Positions 9,651 to 20,149 are shown, counted from the first letter of the stretch. The stretch: 53,173 nucleotides of DNA from Chara braunii (GCA_003427395.1 BFEA01000058.1:1095259-1148431); one strand, 5' to 3'. Program-made: numbers and translations. The notes: generated by a model from the letters alone, not told the origin.

Positions 9651-10059
9651 AAACCAACTGCGCTAGGCTGCTGGTTCATTGGGGTACCCCTACTTTTTTT
9701 TTAATTAAAAAAAATACAGCTGTCTTCTCCTCATATAGGGGACAGTTGTATTTTTTTTTTTCCCTACCCTGTTTTCTTCTCTCTTGAGTCACACTAGCTA
9801 CCCATATCTATGCCCTACCCACAAGTCCTACAAGGCAGGTGGATCCTACCCTTATCCCTACAAGGCTGATAATGGACCACACGGAAGACCAACTTTCAGG
9901 AAAGGCAACTACCCCTCTAGGCGTAGGGTCGAGGGACAGGGACAAAAGTAGAATTTGCTAGGGACCCAGTAGCGATATTCCAGTAGCTTGGTAGGCCTAG
10001 AAAGGTCCGGTAGCTTTTCAGTAAATTATTATTGTCCAGCATCCGAATGTAGGTACTAG
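9651..10059. other. Spacer without recognisable gene
   Basis: Poly-T and poly-A tracts (9697-9717, 9750-9762) and low-complexity text with repeated ACCC/CTACAAGGC words. No coding or RNA feature was seen. Confidence 0.3.
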
Positions 10060-10560
10060 GTAGATATCAGGTTAGATTTAGGCCCTGTGGACGGATTGCA
10101 GACTTTAGTGATGTTACCACCCGAATGGGGTAGGAACCAGTAGGCCCTGGCAGTCGCTGGGTGAGGTCTGGAGGCCGAACGGCAAGCGTATATCATTTGG
10201 TGCAGTGAAGAGTCTGGGCATTCACCCGGCAGTCGTGCTGCTGCTCCTCCTAGAGGGGGAAGTGAGATGGAGCTTTTGGGTGAAGATGAGAAGCAAGAAG
10301 ACCTCCATGGAGGAGTGAGGAGGAGGGTCGGCGGGGAAGTTGCTTGGCTGTGGAGGGAGGTAGTAGATGAGGCTGTGGTAGTAATGAAGGAGGAGGAAGG
10401 ATGGGGGAACTGACAAGGAGACTTACCTTTGGGGTGGACCTTCATCTTCACCGTCCTGTTTGGCTCTGGATCTGGAAGCCCCCTGTTGGGGTATTGGTTG
10501 GACATGGAGCACATCTGGAATAAGGCTATGGTGGCAGGAAATGGGAGACACATAGTTCTA
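10060..10560 (+). repeat. LTR-like dispersed repeat, second type, copy 1
   Basis: It is the reverse-oriented counterpart of 45300-45800. On the minus strand both read GGGGCTTCC/GGGGCCTTC, a short conserved reading (GLPDPEPNRTVKMKVHPKG versus GLLDATPTKEVEMRVNHSQG), then AGGTRAGTCTC, a pyrimidine-rich stretch, and CTTCCCCCTCT with GGAGCAGCA. On the plus strand the last element is GAGACTTACCTTTGG. The protein-level similarity up to the GTRAGT suggests an exon-like unit carried by the repeat. Confidence 0.45.
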
Positions 10561-11069
10561 GTTGTGTTGTCCTCTGAACATCCACGCCAGGCATAGATGA
10601 AACGCCTTAGCTGCCTTATGAAGAGGAGAGGAGAGCGAGAGGAGGCTGAAGCAGTGCTCTTTCTTCACTGGTAGTAAGGGAGATGATTTGGACAATTTCG
10701 GACATTGATTCTTGTTTGTTCATTCATTTATTACTGGATTTAATTGTGAATAAGAAGAGGCAGCGGCAGCTATTTGAGGGTCGATGATGATAAAGTAGAC
10801 GAGGGGGATGGCATTGGTTCAATCTTTTGTTGATTCTTTCTTCAGTCTTCTTCTCTCTTTGTGTAAATCCACTTCTTCTTCATATGTGTTGTATGACATT
10901 GTCTCAAAGTTGAGGCTTGCATTGTGAATTGAGCAGGGTCAAAGGAAAAATAAAAGCACTAAAATTGACCTCCAAATGCCTATTTCAGTGGTTGGGGGGC
11001 GCTGTACACAAGGGTCCCTGTTAAGCACTTGTGTGGGCATAGTACAAACTGGGCCCCAGTTGACCATGT
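10561..11069. other. Spacer without recognisable gene
   Basis: Purine-rich then mixed sequence. No open frame resembles a known family and no RNA gene was seen. Confidence 0.3.
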
Positions 11070-11245
11070 CTACAGTCTTCCCCCAAACTGAACGCACGTA
11101 TGTACTATTCAACTTTCCCTGGAAAAGTCCATTTCTCAAAGTCGCCCCCGGAAATCCAAATAGTACGCACATACGTTCTACTCGAATCATACGCACGTAA
11201 GTTCTATTCGAACAGACGGGTGTTCTATTCAAATAGAACACACGG
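11070..11245. repeat. Cluster of inverted repeats with TTCTATTC words
   Basis: GTGTTCTATT (11220-11229) and AATAGAACAC (11232-11241) form a perfect 10-bp palindrome with a 2-nt spacer. Upstream, CGTATGTACTATTC (11096) and the complement of AAATAGTACGCACATACG (11158) pair as well. The same AATAGAAC words make up the arms of the fold-back element at 45826, so this is probably a decayed relative. Confidence 0.55.
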
Positions 11246-11257
11246 GTGACGGCTCTC

Positions 11258-11261
11258 TCTC

Positions 11262-11345
<84 letters not shown>
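11258..11345. repeat. (CT)n-(CA)n microsatellite
   Basis: A TC-rich run passes into about 33 CA dinucleotides. Confidence 0.95.
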
Positions 11346-11350
<5 letters not shown>

Positions 11351-11509
11351 CCTACCATTTAGTCGCTCCCAAGCCCAGTAAGTATGGCATGCATGCCATC
11401 TGTAAAGGGTCTGGGCGCACTAGCTTACTTTTGTTTGCCTGCCAAATTTTGTGTGAGAGTCTGCTGGACTGTGTTTCACCAGGTTTCCAAGATTCAATGG
11501 TTAGTGTCT

Positions 11510-11703
11510 CTACCTTCTGTTACTCCGAATAGAATGTACGGTCATTCTTGCGGTATCTTGACTGAAAGTTGGTTCGAATATGGCTATATTTTTTTGGCGC
11601 ACTGGCCTTTTCCCTCCGAACTTGCGCCGTGCCGGATCACTGTTCATCTTGCCACGGTCATAGTGTACTGCGTTTTGGTGAATAGTATTCGGGTAAAGAC
11701 GGT
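11510..11703. mobile_element. Decayed relative of the 45826 fold-back element
   Basis: The left end CTACCTTCTGTTACTCCGAA and TAGAATGTACGGTCATT, and the right end TATTCGGGTAAAGACGGT, match the two arms of the 36-bp inverted repeat at 45826-45936 (about 70% and 90% by eye). The internal part is longer (about 125 bp) and unrelated. It looks like a diverged MITE-type copy. No transposase. Confidence 0.45.
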
Positions 11704-12099
11704 GGTTGATACGCAATGCCGGATAATAACTGTCATATGTTGGTAGCATCTAGTGAGGTATGGTCCTTATTTTCATGGGATGCGGAGTTCTTGATGTGGG
11801 GTTGATGCGGGGTTAATGTGGCCCATGCTTTTTAGTTGTCTTGACAAGTTCGACCCAAGCATAACATTGCTTTTTCTTTGTGACTCTTGTTGACGAGTTT
11901 GTTCACGTGGGTTTGATTTGTTGGAAAACAGAGAGCTTGCTGAATGTGTCGGCAAAGGATGCCCATCTCTCCGCAATATCCCAAGAGACAGGTTGGAAAT
12001 TTGCGTCATCCCTTCAACTCCTTATTGATTGTCTTGTCTCTATGTACTCATCTGTGTCATTGATGTTGTCACCTGCATCTCCATTTCGTTGTTTTCTCT

Positions 12100-12480
12100 A
12101 ACCTCCTTGAGCTACCTATTCCATTCCTTCTCCTCCTTGTCTTGCTATGGTCTCCTGCTCGGACTCGTGGTTATTGTGTGGTTCATCCACCTTGTCCTCC
12201 TCTCCCATCCCTCCTCCCCCCTTGCCCCTCCGTTTCCTCCCCCTCCACTTTGCCTCATAGAGGATTGTCTGTGGAGTTGCCTATGGGGGCTCACGGGAGG
12301 CCTCTTCTTTCACAGAGTCGGGAGGGAAGGGATGTGTCTGCGTGATGCATTGCCCAGAGTGAACCGTCAGCAATGCAAGTCCAAAGATCACCAACATGAG
12401 AAAAAGATGCAATGCGACACAGTGGAAGACTCAAATCAGATAGGACCGACTCACGATGCAGCAGAAATGACAATGTGACT
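12100..12480. other. C/T-rich spacer, no gene recognised
   Basis: Pyrimidine-rich sequence (12120-12250) with open frames but no recognisable domain. It precedes the microsatellite next to the first gap. Confidence 0.25.
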
Positions 12481-12539
12481 CAAATCCGACCTCACACCCA
12501 GCAAGAGGGGGTCCAAACATAGAAGATACCTTGCGCAGG

Positions 12540-12555
12540 TGTGTGTGTGTGTGTG

Positions 12556-12611
<56 letters not shown>

Positions 12612-12873
12612 NNNNNNNNNNNNNNNNNNNNNNNNNNNNNNNNNNNNNNNNNNNNNNNNNNNNNNNNNNNNNNNNNNNNNNNNNNNNNNNNNNNNNNNNN
12701 NNNNNNNNNNNNNNNNNNNNNNNNNNNNNNNNNNNNNNNNNNNNNNNNNNNNNNNNNNNNNNNNNNNNNNNNNNNNNNNNNNNNNNNNNNNNNNNNNNNN
12801 NNNNNNNNNNNNNNNNNNNNNNNNNNNNNNNNNNNNNNNNNNNNNNNNNNNNNNNNNNNNNNNNNNNNNNNNN

Positions 12874-12933
<60 letters not shown>
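12540..12933. repeat. (GT)n, assembly gap, (GA)n
   Basis: About 36 GT dinucleotides are followed by 262 N (12612-12873), then about 30 GA dinucleotides. The gap is a scaffolding gap at a compound microsatellite. Reading frames through it are artefacts. Confidence 0.95.
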
Positions 12934-12936
<3 letters not shown>

Positions 12937-13437
12937 GAGCCTGGTGGCATCCAAATGAAGTGAGAAATATTTACCAACTACTAAGCTGGCCTCTCCTGAG
13001 TACCACCCGACCGGCCACCAACCAGGCTCCCTCTCCTCTGAGCTGTCCAACCCTCGCCACAATCCAGTGGCTCAGATGAGAAGGCCGCGTGACCATACTC
13101 AGGCCCAAGCCTGCAATCATGTGGTCTGGGTGCCTACTAAGGTCCAGGCCCTACCACAGGCCCTACCACACTGTCTCAGCCGGAGGGCCTGGAATCAAAA
13201 TGGCCTGGCACAAAAAGTCGGACAGAGGTCCAGCCTAAAAAATGAGCTGGGCCAGAACGTGAAACTGGAATTGAAAGCAAAGCAAACTGAATAGACTGGA
13301 CTGAGAACAGGCAAAACACACTCACGCCTGGACTCCGGACAGACAAAATAGATACACGCCAATCTGGGACCCCACTCTCCAACGACCTCAAATTCGACCG
13401 GGGGGATCTTGGCAGAAGTCTGGGCTGCCAAGGGCCG

Positions 13438-13685
13438 CCCCTAGGATATTGCCACGCCCCTAGCCCAGTGTGGGAGGCCCTCAGCATGCCACACTGCGCC
13501 AGATGCAGCAGACCCGGGGGCAGATACTCGATGGTTCTGGGCCTGTCTCTTATACACATCTAGATGTGTATAAGAGACAGCCCCTAGGATATTGCCACGC
13601 CCCTAGCCCAGTGTGGGAGGCCCTCAGCATGCCACACTGCGCCAGATGCAGCAGACCCGGGGGCAGATACTCGATGGTTCTGGGC
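13438..13685. other. Nextera junction adapter with duplicated flanks (artefact)
   Basis: Positions 13543-13580 are two back-to-back Nextera mosaic ends (each AGATGTGTATAAGAGACAG or its complement). The 105 bp before it (13438-13542) are repeated exactly after it (13581-13685). This is an untrimmed mate-pair or tagmentation junction assembled into the contig. It is not a transposon of the organism, and one copy of the duplicate should not exist. Confidence 0.97.
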
Positions 13686-14477
13686 TGGGAAAATCTTTGC
13701 AAGGGGGAGAGGGGGCACTTGGTAAGCCTACATGTTCACAAAATCATCAAAATGCCGTCATTTCTCCTCTCTTTTTTTCGCCAAAGTTTCACTGTTGTGG
13801 AGGCATGGCTGCCCATTTGGGAATAAAAAGTTAAAAACACCCAAACCTGATGTTTCTTGTTGTTGTTGTCATCCTGACCTGGTAATTGTCTCCGCCCCCA
13901 CCCCCCTGACTCCTGCCTCTTCCCTTTCTCCCACTGTCCTTGTGCACATGCCTGTGGTGGTCCTGGCATTCTACCTCTATTTTTTGGTGACCACTTCTTT
14001 CCTCTCCTAGTTTAGCCCTCACCCTTCTCTCATCCTCCCAGTCCAATTCCTTCTACCTCCTCCTGCCACCCTCCTTGGCCTGCTGGTAAATGTCTTTCCC
14101 TCTCCTCCTTCTCATCTCTGGTTTCTGGGTTCAGGGTGACCATGCTTTACACTTCATAACACAGCTGCTGATTTATGGTTTGCGCAGAAAAGATTGTTGT
14201 GGCTTGTATTCTTGAGAACATGCTTCGAGCTTTGGTTTGAACTTTGAACGGAGTCATAAATTGATTGTGCGCTGTAACGAGCGTGAGACTGAGGGTGAGC
14301 CGAGGGAGAGGAGAGAGAGGGAGAGAGTGAGAGCACACACACACACTCACTAACTCGACACGACTGACTGGGACTGAGGATCGGACGCAGACACAGTGGC
14401 AAGGCACAAAGTCCAAGTCTTGGATTCCGAATGCCGAAACAGCAAGTCACACTGAGTACGAGTACAGCAGCAGGGAA

Positions 14478-14549
14478 CTGGTACGAGACTGGCCCCCCTC
14501 GTACCGTACGGGGAGCCGGTATAAGTACCGGTGACACGTGCGGTACCAG
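14478..14549. repeat. GTAC-rich nested inverted repeats
   Basis: GGTACGAG (14480-14487) pairs with CTCGTACC (14498-14505), CCGGTA (14516-14521) pairs with TACCGG (14526-14531), and CTGGTAC (14478) pairs with GTACCAG (14543). Together they form a compact cruciform-prone island of unknown role. Confidence 0.6.
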
Positions 14550-14721
14550 GGGCATTTCTGCAAAGGCCCCGAGGGCAGAACTGAAAAATGCAGTATTTGA
14601 AAGTGGCACCCGAATTGCAGCATGGCGCCAGTTGTCCAAAATCCTACGGTACCAAAGGAGGGGTTTGGAAAAAGGGGTGCCAGGCTGAGAACGGGATGCA
14701 GCCAAAACAGCAAAAGATAGA

Positions 14722-14741
14722 CCAGGGATCGAGCCCTGGCG
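14722..14741. other. T-arm-like hairpin
   Basis: CCAGGGATCGAGCCCTGG is a near-perfect hairpin whose loop resembles the B box or T-arm of tRNA genes. Similar hairpins occur in the element 2 LTRs and in the SINE-like pieces at 31-33 kb. No A box was found at the right distance. Confidence 0.35.
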
Positions 14742-15136
14742 TGCGCAATGTGCGGCTGACTGTCATTAATTCCAAGTTCCAGCGGCAGACCTAAGGGTTC
14801 ACCTTGGTTCGCGTTTTGCCTGATAGTTCATAAGAAGGTTCAGAGTCCAAGTTACTAACTCAACAAAATTGGGCCCCTGGCTGCAGTCGAGGGGGACCTT
14901 TGGCTCTCTGTCTCCCTCCATTTTGTGTTTGTGTCAATTTTCAAAAAGAAGAAAAGAAAATGAGGTAAAAAATAAAAAAAAACAACAGCTGCTAATATTT
15001 AGACACAGCAACCCAGTCTGCCTCTTTTGCTAAGTCATGTCTCTTGGTACAAAAGCTGCACCTGGTTCCTAACCCACGGTCCAGAGCAAGGTTGGGAAAA
15101 TGTACAGTTACCTGATAGTACATGGACAATGCATGT

Positions 15137-15239
15137 GTGTGTGTGTGTGTGTGTCCATGTGTGTTCGTGTGCTGTGCGTGCATGCGTGTGTATGTGTGTG
15201 TGCGTGCACGCGTGTTATGCGTGTGTGTGTGTGGGGGGG

Positions 15240-15279
<40 letters not shown>
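15137..15279. repeat. (GT)n and a 37-base poly-G tract
   Basis: An imperfect GT/GC repeat leads into G9-A-G37 (15233-15279). Uninterrupted G this long is unusual, is a strong G-quadruplex candidate and is a place where the assembly length is unreliable. Confidence 0.9.
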
Positions 15280-15281
<2 letters not shown>

Positions 15282-16029
15282 GTGCATTGATGGCCGTGTG
15301 TGGTGTGCGTACGTGGGATGGTGTGAGTTCGTGTCGCACATGCAAATTCCGGTGCGTGTCAGTGCCTCAGAGACACGGCTGGGGGGAAATGGAAAGCAAA
15401 AAAAGACACACATGCCCTGGCCTCATGTGCCATAGAAGAAGTGGAAATTGGGCCATTGCTTACAAGCCTGGAAAAAACACCAAAACATGGGATAAAAAAA
15501 AAGAGGAGGATGCCTGCAACCTTGCACGCCTAACAGAAAACGCAAAAAAAGGTGCTCACATCATGTCCTTGCATGCCTGGAGAAAAGCAGCAACCAGGAC
15601 GTCCTGGGTGCCTGAAAACGAAACCAGGAAACAAAATGTGGCACACCGCCAAAAGCAAGACCAAGAAAAAAAAAAAGCGATGCCCTGCCGCACCTTTCGT
15701 GGACAAAACAAAGGAAAGCCCAACAGCGGGCCTACAGGGCAGCCTGGGTGCCCAGTACCCCTTGGGCCTGCAGCGGGCCACGTGAGGTCCAGCCTGCATC
15801 TTCCTTGAGTTTTAGAGACAGATCGATAACATACAGCTTGTTATTGACTTAGTAAAAACCTTCTTGTGGCTGCATCGAGGTACAGAGAGAGGGAACTGTT
15901 TGCCAGATTGTTTGAGCTGATAGCCAGGTGCACAGGCATCGTTGTTCTGGTTACATGTCGAAGGGGTTTTGAGAACAAATGTAAACACAGAATGAAAGCA
16001 CAGAATAGAAATGACAAGGGGCATATTGT

Positions 16030-16207
16030 ACTGTCCACTGTTATCCACTGTTATCCACTGTTGCCCACTGTTATCCATTGTTATGCACTGTTATCCTCAC
16101 ACTGTTATCTATGTTATCTATGTTATCTATGTTATCCATGTTATCTATGTTATCAACTATTAATAGTCTATTATCCAATGTCCTCTTATATGTTCTGTTA
16201 TCCACTG
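16030..16207. repeat. TGTTATCYA minisatellite next to a splice acceptor
   Basis: The decamer CTGTTATCCA is repeated about five times (16034-16095), then TATGTTATC about six times (16105-16154). A last CTGTTATCCACTG lies 5-20 bp before the acceptor AG of the J-domain exon (16213). The array forms the intron end and supplies its pyrimidine-rich stretch. Confidence 0.85.
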
Positions 16208-16213
16208 TTTCAG

Positions 16214-16364
16214 GCTGGAGTATGCTTTTGAATCAGCAGACGAGTTCTATAGACATGTGATGGAAGATGTGGGTGGCTCTTCTTGGGAGGAATCCATTTC
16301 TGCTGAGGTAGAGGAGAATCCTTATGAAGTACTAGGGCTTGGGAAGAATGCTTCACAGGAACAG
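16214..16364 (+). CDS. J-domain protein gene, exon A (start of J-domain)
   Basis: HSP40 co-chaperone that would stimulate an HSP70 ATPase. The exon is bounded by CTGTTTCAG before 16214 and GTAAGT at 16365. After one leading base it reads LEYAFESADEFYRHVMEDVG, a Ser/Glu-rich stretch, then NPYEVLGLGKNASQEQ, the beginning of J-domain helix I. It ends exactly on a codon (phase 0), as does exon B, so the J-domain is assembled by splicing. About 35 residues precede the J-domain here and an upstream exon must exist, but I did not find it. Compartment and subfamily cannot be told. Confidence 0.85.
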
Positions 16365-16559
16365 GTAAGTTACATTTGCAGCTGTAACCACGCTGGGACT
16401 TACGAAGAATACCTCACAGGAACAGTTTTCTTTTTTCTTTTTCCACTTTCCTTTTTTTTTTTTTTTTTTTTTTCCCCCTGGAAGAACGTTTTAATTTTTG
16501 GACTTGACCAACCAAATCAACGGTTCTTATGGAGTATGTTTCCCACTGGTAATAATGTG

Positions 16560-17450
16560 CGAAGCATGTGGCCCTCGGCCTTGTCAGGAAAGGCACGCGC
16601 CCTCTGGAAAAGGGGCCTGCACCTGCCCGAAGTGAAGGCGTGCCTGAAAAAAATTGACAAGGCCCAATTTGTGGCCGACGCGAGTAGAGAAAGGGCCCCA
16701 TTGGTTGATTGCTGCACACGGCATCTTCAACCAACCGGTAGGCCGATCGTTTGAAGATGCTGGAGGCCCAGGGCACTTATAGTTGAGCCCCAGGCATATT
16801 CTGGAAGGGCCCTGGGTGCAGCTACTGGGACAGAGGCCGCCCAGCCAGACAGGACAAAAGCAAGTGAGGCTCACTCACTTGTAACATCTGGCTGGCTGAA
16901 TGGCAACAGGGTGCTGGCGGGGCACGAGCAAGACACTGTGAGGGCGCAGCGGGCAGAGTGCAGCAGCCATAGCTGGGCTGCTAGCACCATAGCCGAAAGA
17001 GGAAGGCGGAGGTTCTTGGGTGAGGGACTGTGCAAGGGGAGTCGAGTTTTGGGGGATGTGATCGGGCACTTACCTGGTGATGCTGGAGCAGACCGTGGTA
17101 CTCAGAGTCTTCACTCGTCATTCGGCTGATTTCTTCATCGCAGACCTGTTGCAGATAGATGTCTAGGTCGATAGGAGCCGTCTGATTGTGGTCTGGGCGC
17201 CGAGCACCGTATCAGGAGAGCGACATTGTTCACATTGATGTTGGAGGCGAGAAGAGAGCTTTCATTATCATTTGACTTCAGTGCTTCGCTCTCTCGGATT
17301 TGGTGTTATCTTGTGGTGCAATCTGCTTTCAGTTCGGACCCAAAGTTGTCTGGATTTCTATGGAATGCTGCGATTTGGTGTATTGTCGTGCGCTTCGCTC
17401 ATTTCCCTTGCACATGTGAAGGAATCAGTGAAAGAAACACAGTTGTGAAT
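16560..17450 (+). repeat. LTR-like dispersed repeat, copy 2
   Basis: Layout as in 8830-9650: TATA-like CACTTATAG (16774), a GC-rich leader with CATAGCTGGGCTGCTAGCAC, CCATAGCCG, GGGCACTTACCTGG (17064), then a distal part homologous to 9410-9650 and ending near CTTGCACATGTG. On the minus strand the segment before 17070 is open (LDIYLQQVCDEEISR) and stops at a perfect splice donor. It lies inside the J-domain gene intron. Confidence 0.45.
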
Positions 17451-17539
17451 TGTTTTTACGACAGGTAAAATTATGAACTGTGTGATTGAATGAACCACTG
17501 CAGGAACCGCTGTGATGGATTGATTGTTTTTACCACAGA

Positions 17540-18640
17540 GGCTCACAGACTGAAATTAAAAGGGCCTTTACCCGATTCAGCCCCTGATCGACGAAATCAG
17601 CATATTGGGGTCCCTCGCTCAGAGCCTAATTCGTGAAAGCAGATCAAGAGACATGTTCTCTGAGTCAAAGGTCACATCCTGGCTAAAGTAAAGACAATGT
17701 CAAAGGTCATGGTTGGGCCCTGCATGAACAGTCACCATTTTTAGATTTAGAGGTCACATCTGCTCGCCAGGGGCAATACAAGTCATGTCTACTCAAACAA
17801 GGGATGTGTCTGTACGTGCAGTCAATGTGTCTGTTCATACAGGAAGAGTGTCTGTTCGTGCAGGAAGAGTGTCTGTTCGTGCACTGGGTGTGTCTGTCCA
17901 GCAGAAGTCAAAGAGTTGAGTTCCAGTCCGGATTCAAGTCAGAAAGGAAGTCTAGATTCAGATTGGGAGTCTGAAATCAAGGCCTGAAGGCCGCAGCAGC
18001 AGCAACCCCTGAAGGAAAGGGAACTGGGACACATACACAGAGGCTGGGACTGGGAAAGGACCAGGACAGGCAGAATTCAGGCCTCACCAGGGGAGGCCAG
18101 CACTATAAGAAACGAGGCCGCCTCCCCCACAGATAGATTCCCATAGGCATTGATGCGTGGAAGTGCTGAGGCACTTGTGCGCTATAGTGCTGGGAGAGGC
18201 GCTGGCTGAAGAGGGGCTGCGCCAGGAAGAAGGGAGGTTGGGCGCTGGCTGTAGGGAAGCCATAGCTGCGCTAGCCTATGTTAGTAGTAGAAGGGTTAGT
18301 AGGTAGGCATCAGTGAGTGACATTCAAAGTAGATCTTCGTAGGTGAGAGTGTGCATGCATAGTGGGGTAAGAGAACCAGGACAGAGTTCTGGAGAGAGAG
18401 AGAGAAGAGATCAAGAGAGAGAAGACAGGGAGTGAATCTGGATATGGTGGACACTTACCTGTTGGCGCCACACTTGTGATCAGAAGGAGGACGCTGGCTG
18501 AGCCAGGTCCCACGCTGTTGTATGACGAGGGAGACTTACCTCTTGTTGGCGCTGAACTCTGGAACTCATGATACTCTTTGTATTAAGTGACATTGATAAT
18601 ATAAGCTGCGCTACTTGGTTCTTATCTCCTCTCAATCTGG
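17540..18640 (+). repeat. LTR-like dispersed repeat with PBS-like end, copy 3
   Basis: TATA-like ACTATAAGAA at 18100, GAAGCCATAGCTGCGCTAGC (18250), a GA run (18391-18403), then ACACTTACCTG immediately followed by TTGGCGCC (18457-18475). A second, similar ACTTACCTCTTGTTGGCGC lies at 18533. TGGCGCC is a common start of Ty3/gypsy primer-binding sites, so the first site may be an LTR end plus PBS. The upstream part carries the 21-bp minisatellite where U3 enhancers would be. No coding region follows, so at best it is a remnant. Confidence 0.45.
17806..17899 (+). repeat. 21-bp tandem repeat, 4.5 copies
   Basis: Unit GTGTCTGTTCGTGCAGGAAG plus A, starting at 17806, 17827, 17848 and 17869, with a partial copy at 17890. 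It lies in the presumed U3 of the LTR-like repeat. Confidence 0.85.
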
Positions 18641-19095
18641 TTTTGTGTGAGACCACTTTGTACATGTGATGGCATGTATGCATGCGGTTTGATGCACTCG
18701 AGCAAGCTGTGAACAGTCAGGTTCCTTGCAAAATAGCTAATCGCATTTACCTTGAAGAACTTGGAGGGTAGGCAAAGAACTCCCCACCTGATTGTCAACG
18801 AGTTAGAATGTAAGGCCTTCAGAATCGGCCGTAAGGTTGAAGGTTCATACGTTTCTGCTATGAAGGGGAGTGGCAACTGATCCTCCATAGTAAAGGATTC
18901 AGATTTCAAACTCACTCCACCGCACTCTGACAGTGTGAGTCACAGAATCAAATTAGTTTTACCAAACACAATTGCCACCATGCAATATGGCAAAGTGATC
19001 ACGTGCTGGAGTGTGTGCATTTGTGTTTGTGTATGTTGTCATGACCGCTATAAAAGTGTGTGTTGTAAACTGTCATCGCAATCTCTTTTGCACCC
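18641..19095. other. Spacer without recognisable gene
   Basis: No domain-like reading, RNA gene or repeat was recognised. Confidence 0.25.
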
Positions 19096-19134
19096 AGATG
19101 AGTAGATCCAAAATTGAAACAGCTTTACCTTAGA
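19096..19134 (-). repeat. Fragment of the 50815/52725 dispersed repeat
   Basis: CCAGATGAGTAGATCC followed by AAAATTGAAACAGCTTTACC matches, on the opposite strand, the segments at 50975-51015 and 52850-52890. It is a short isolated piece of that family. Confidence 0.7.
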
Positions 19135-19287
19135 ATCTTCTATAGCGGCTAGAGCCACAAGGGTGGCTGAAATCTCGTCTTGTCTGGCCATCTTCTCTTC
19201 TTGCAGCATTTCTTGTACAAACATGCTTGCCGGTGATGAGCGACCGGACTGACTCCCCCCAGAATAGATGGGGCATGAGTGTTTTTC

Positions 19288-19359
19288 TTAAAAAAGAAAA
19301 AAGAAAAAAGAAAAAACTTCAAAAAAGAAAAAAGAAAAAAGAAAAAAGAAAAAAAAAGG
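19288..19359. repeat. (AAAAAG)n low-complexity tract
   Basis: Repeats of AAAAAAG/AAAAAG, interrupted once. Confidence 0.9.
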
Positions 19360-19855
19360 AATCTTCTGTAGCAAACAACATGAAGCACACTGAGACCGTT
19401 ATATTGCCTTTTCCTTGTGCAGTTATCTTCACTTTTTTGTGGTTCTCCCCATTTACTGTACCTCTCACATGCGAGGTTTGCCTCATTGATTGTGGTTGAG
19501 CCTGAGCTGCCCACATCCTCATGTGCCATAACAGCCCACTTGCATGCTATGAAAAGGAGAGGTATATTTTGTCTGTTTTCTTTATGATGGTGTTTTCTTT
19601 TTAGTAGTTCTGCACACGTGGGGAGGGAGGAGGAAGAAAGGGAAGGGGAGGGAGGAGGAAGAAAGCGAAGGGGAGATAGGGTGAAGACGAAACAGAACAG
19701 GGGAAAGAGAACACAAACTTCACAGGGTTCTCAGTATTCACCTGCAGTGCAGACTTCTATAGAATGGCACAAGAGCCATTCAGTATTCGGGTTGCCGAGG
19801 AAACAAAGCTGACGAATGGGTGTTGCCTATGATAAATGGCCATCCCTGCAGACAG

Positions 19856-20010
19856 GATAGGACCAGTTAGTGTGTGGACTGTGGAAACACCACATCCAGT
19901 TCTCGCAGTTGCAGTTGCTACGTCCAATGGCACGGTGTAGACAGATACATGGCTGCCACATACAAGGAACAGAGGCATGCCTACTGCAATTGTGTTAGCC
20001 CCTGTCTAAA
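19856..20010 (+). repeat. Dispersed repeat with coding-like conservation, copy 1
   Basis: About 75-80% identical by eye to the minus strand of 52155-52325. Shared pieces include GTGTGGACTGTGGAA, CACATCCA, CAGTTGCAGTTGCT and GTAGACAGAT. Translation gives DCGNTTSSSRSCSCYVQ and WHGVDR here, and DCGSATSNSHSCSCCIK and WHGVDR in the other copy. I do not know the family. It may be a piece of a mobile-element protein or a non-coding repeat. Confidence 0.55.
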
Positions 20011-20149
20011 AATAGGACATTCTATGTTATGGTGTCCACCTTCCAGTTCCGACATCATCGGTAAACAATTTCAAAATCTAGGAGAGGAGGATGGCGGGAA
20101 ACAAGATAAAGATGAGGCTGAATGGAGAAACAGAGGTGAAAAGAGGAAA

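Noticed and set aside
12451-13079. Long ORFs through the first gap
   Set aside because: They consist of dinucleotide repeats and 262 N; there is no coding evidence.
13470-13826. 118-residue ORF across 13543-13580
   Set aside because: It is created by the Nextera adapter and the artificial 105-bp duplication.
15108-15413. ORFs over the GT/poly-G tract
   Set aside because: Compositional artefacts (Cys/Val and Gly runs, or His/Thr and Pro runs on the other strand).
16030-16207. TTATCCAC words resembling bacterial DnaA boxes (replication origin)
   Set aside because: They belong to an imperfect minisatellite in an intron of a nuclear gene; there is no other bacterial feature.
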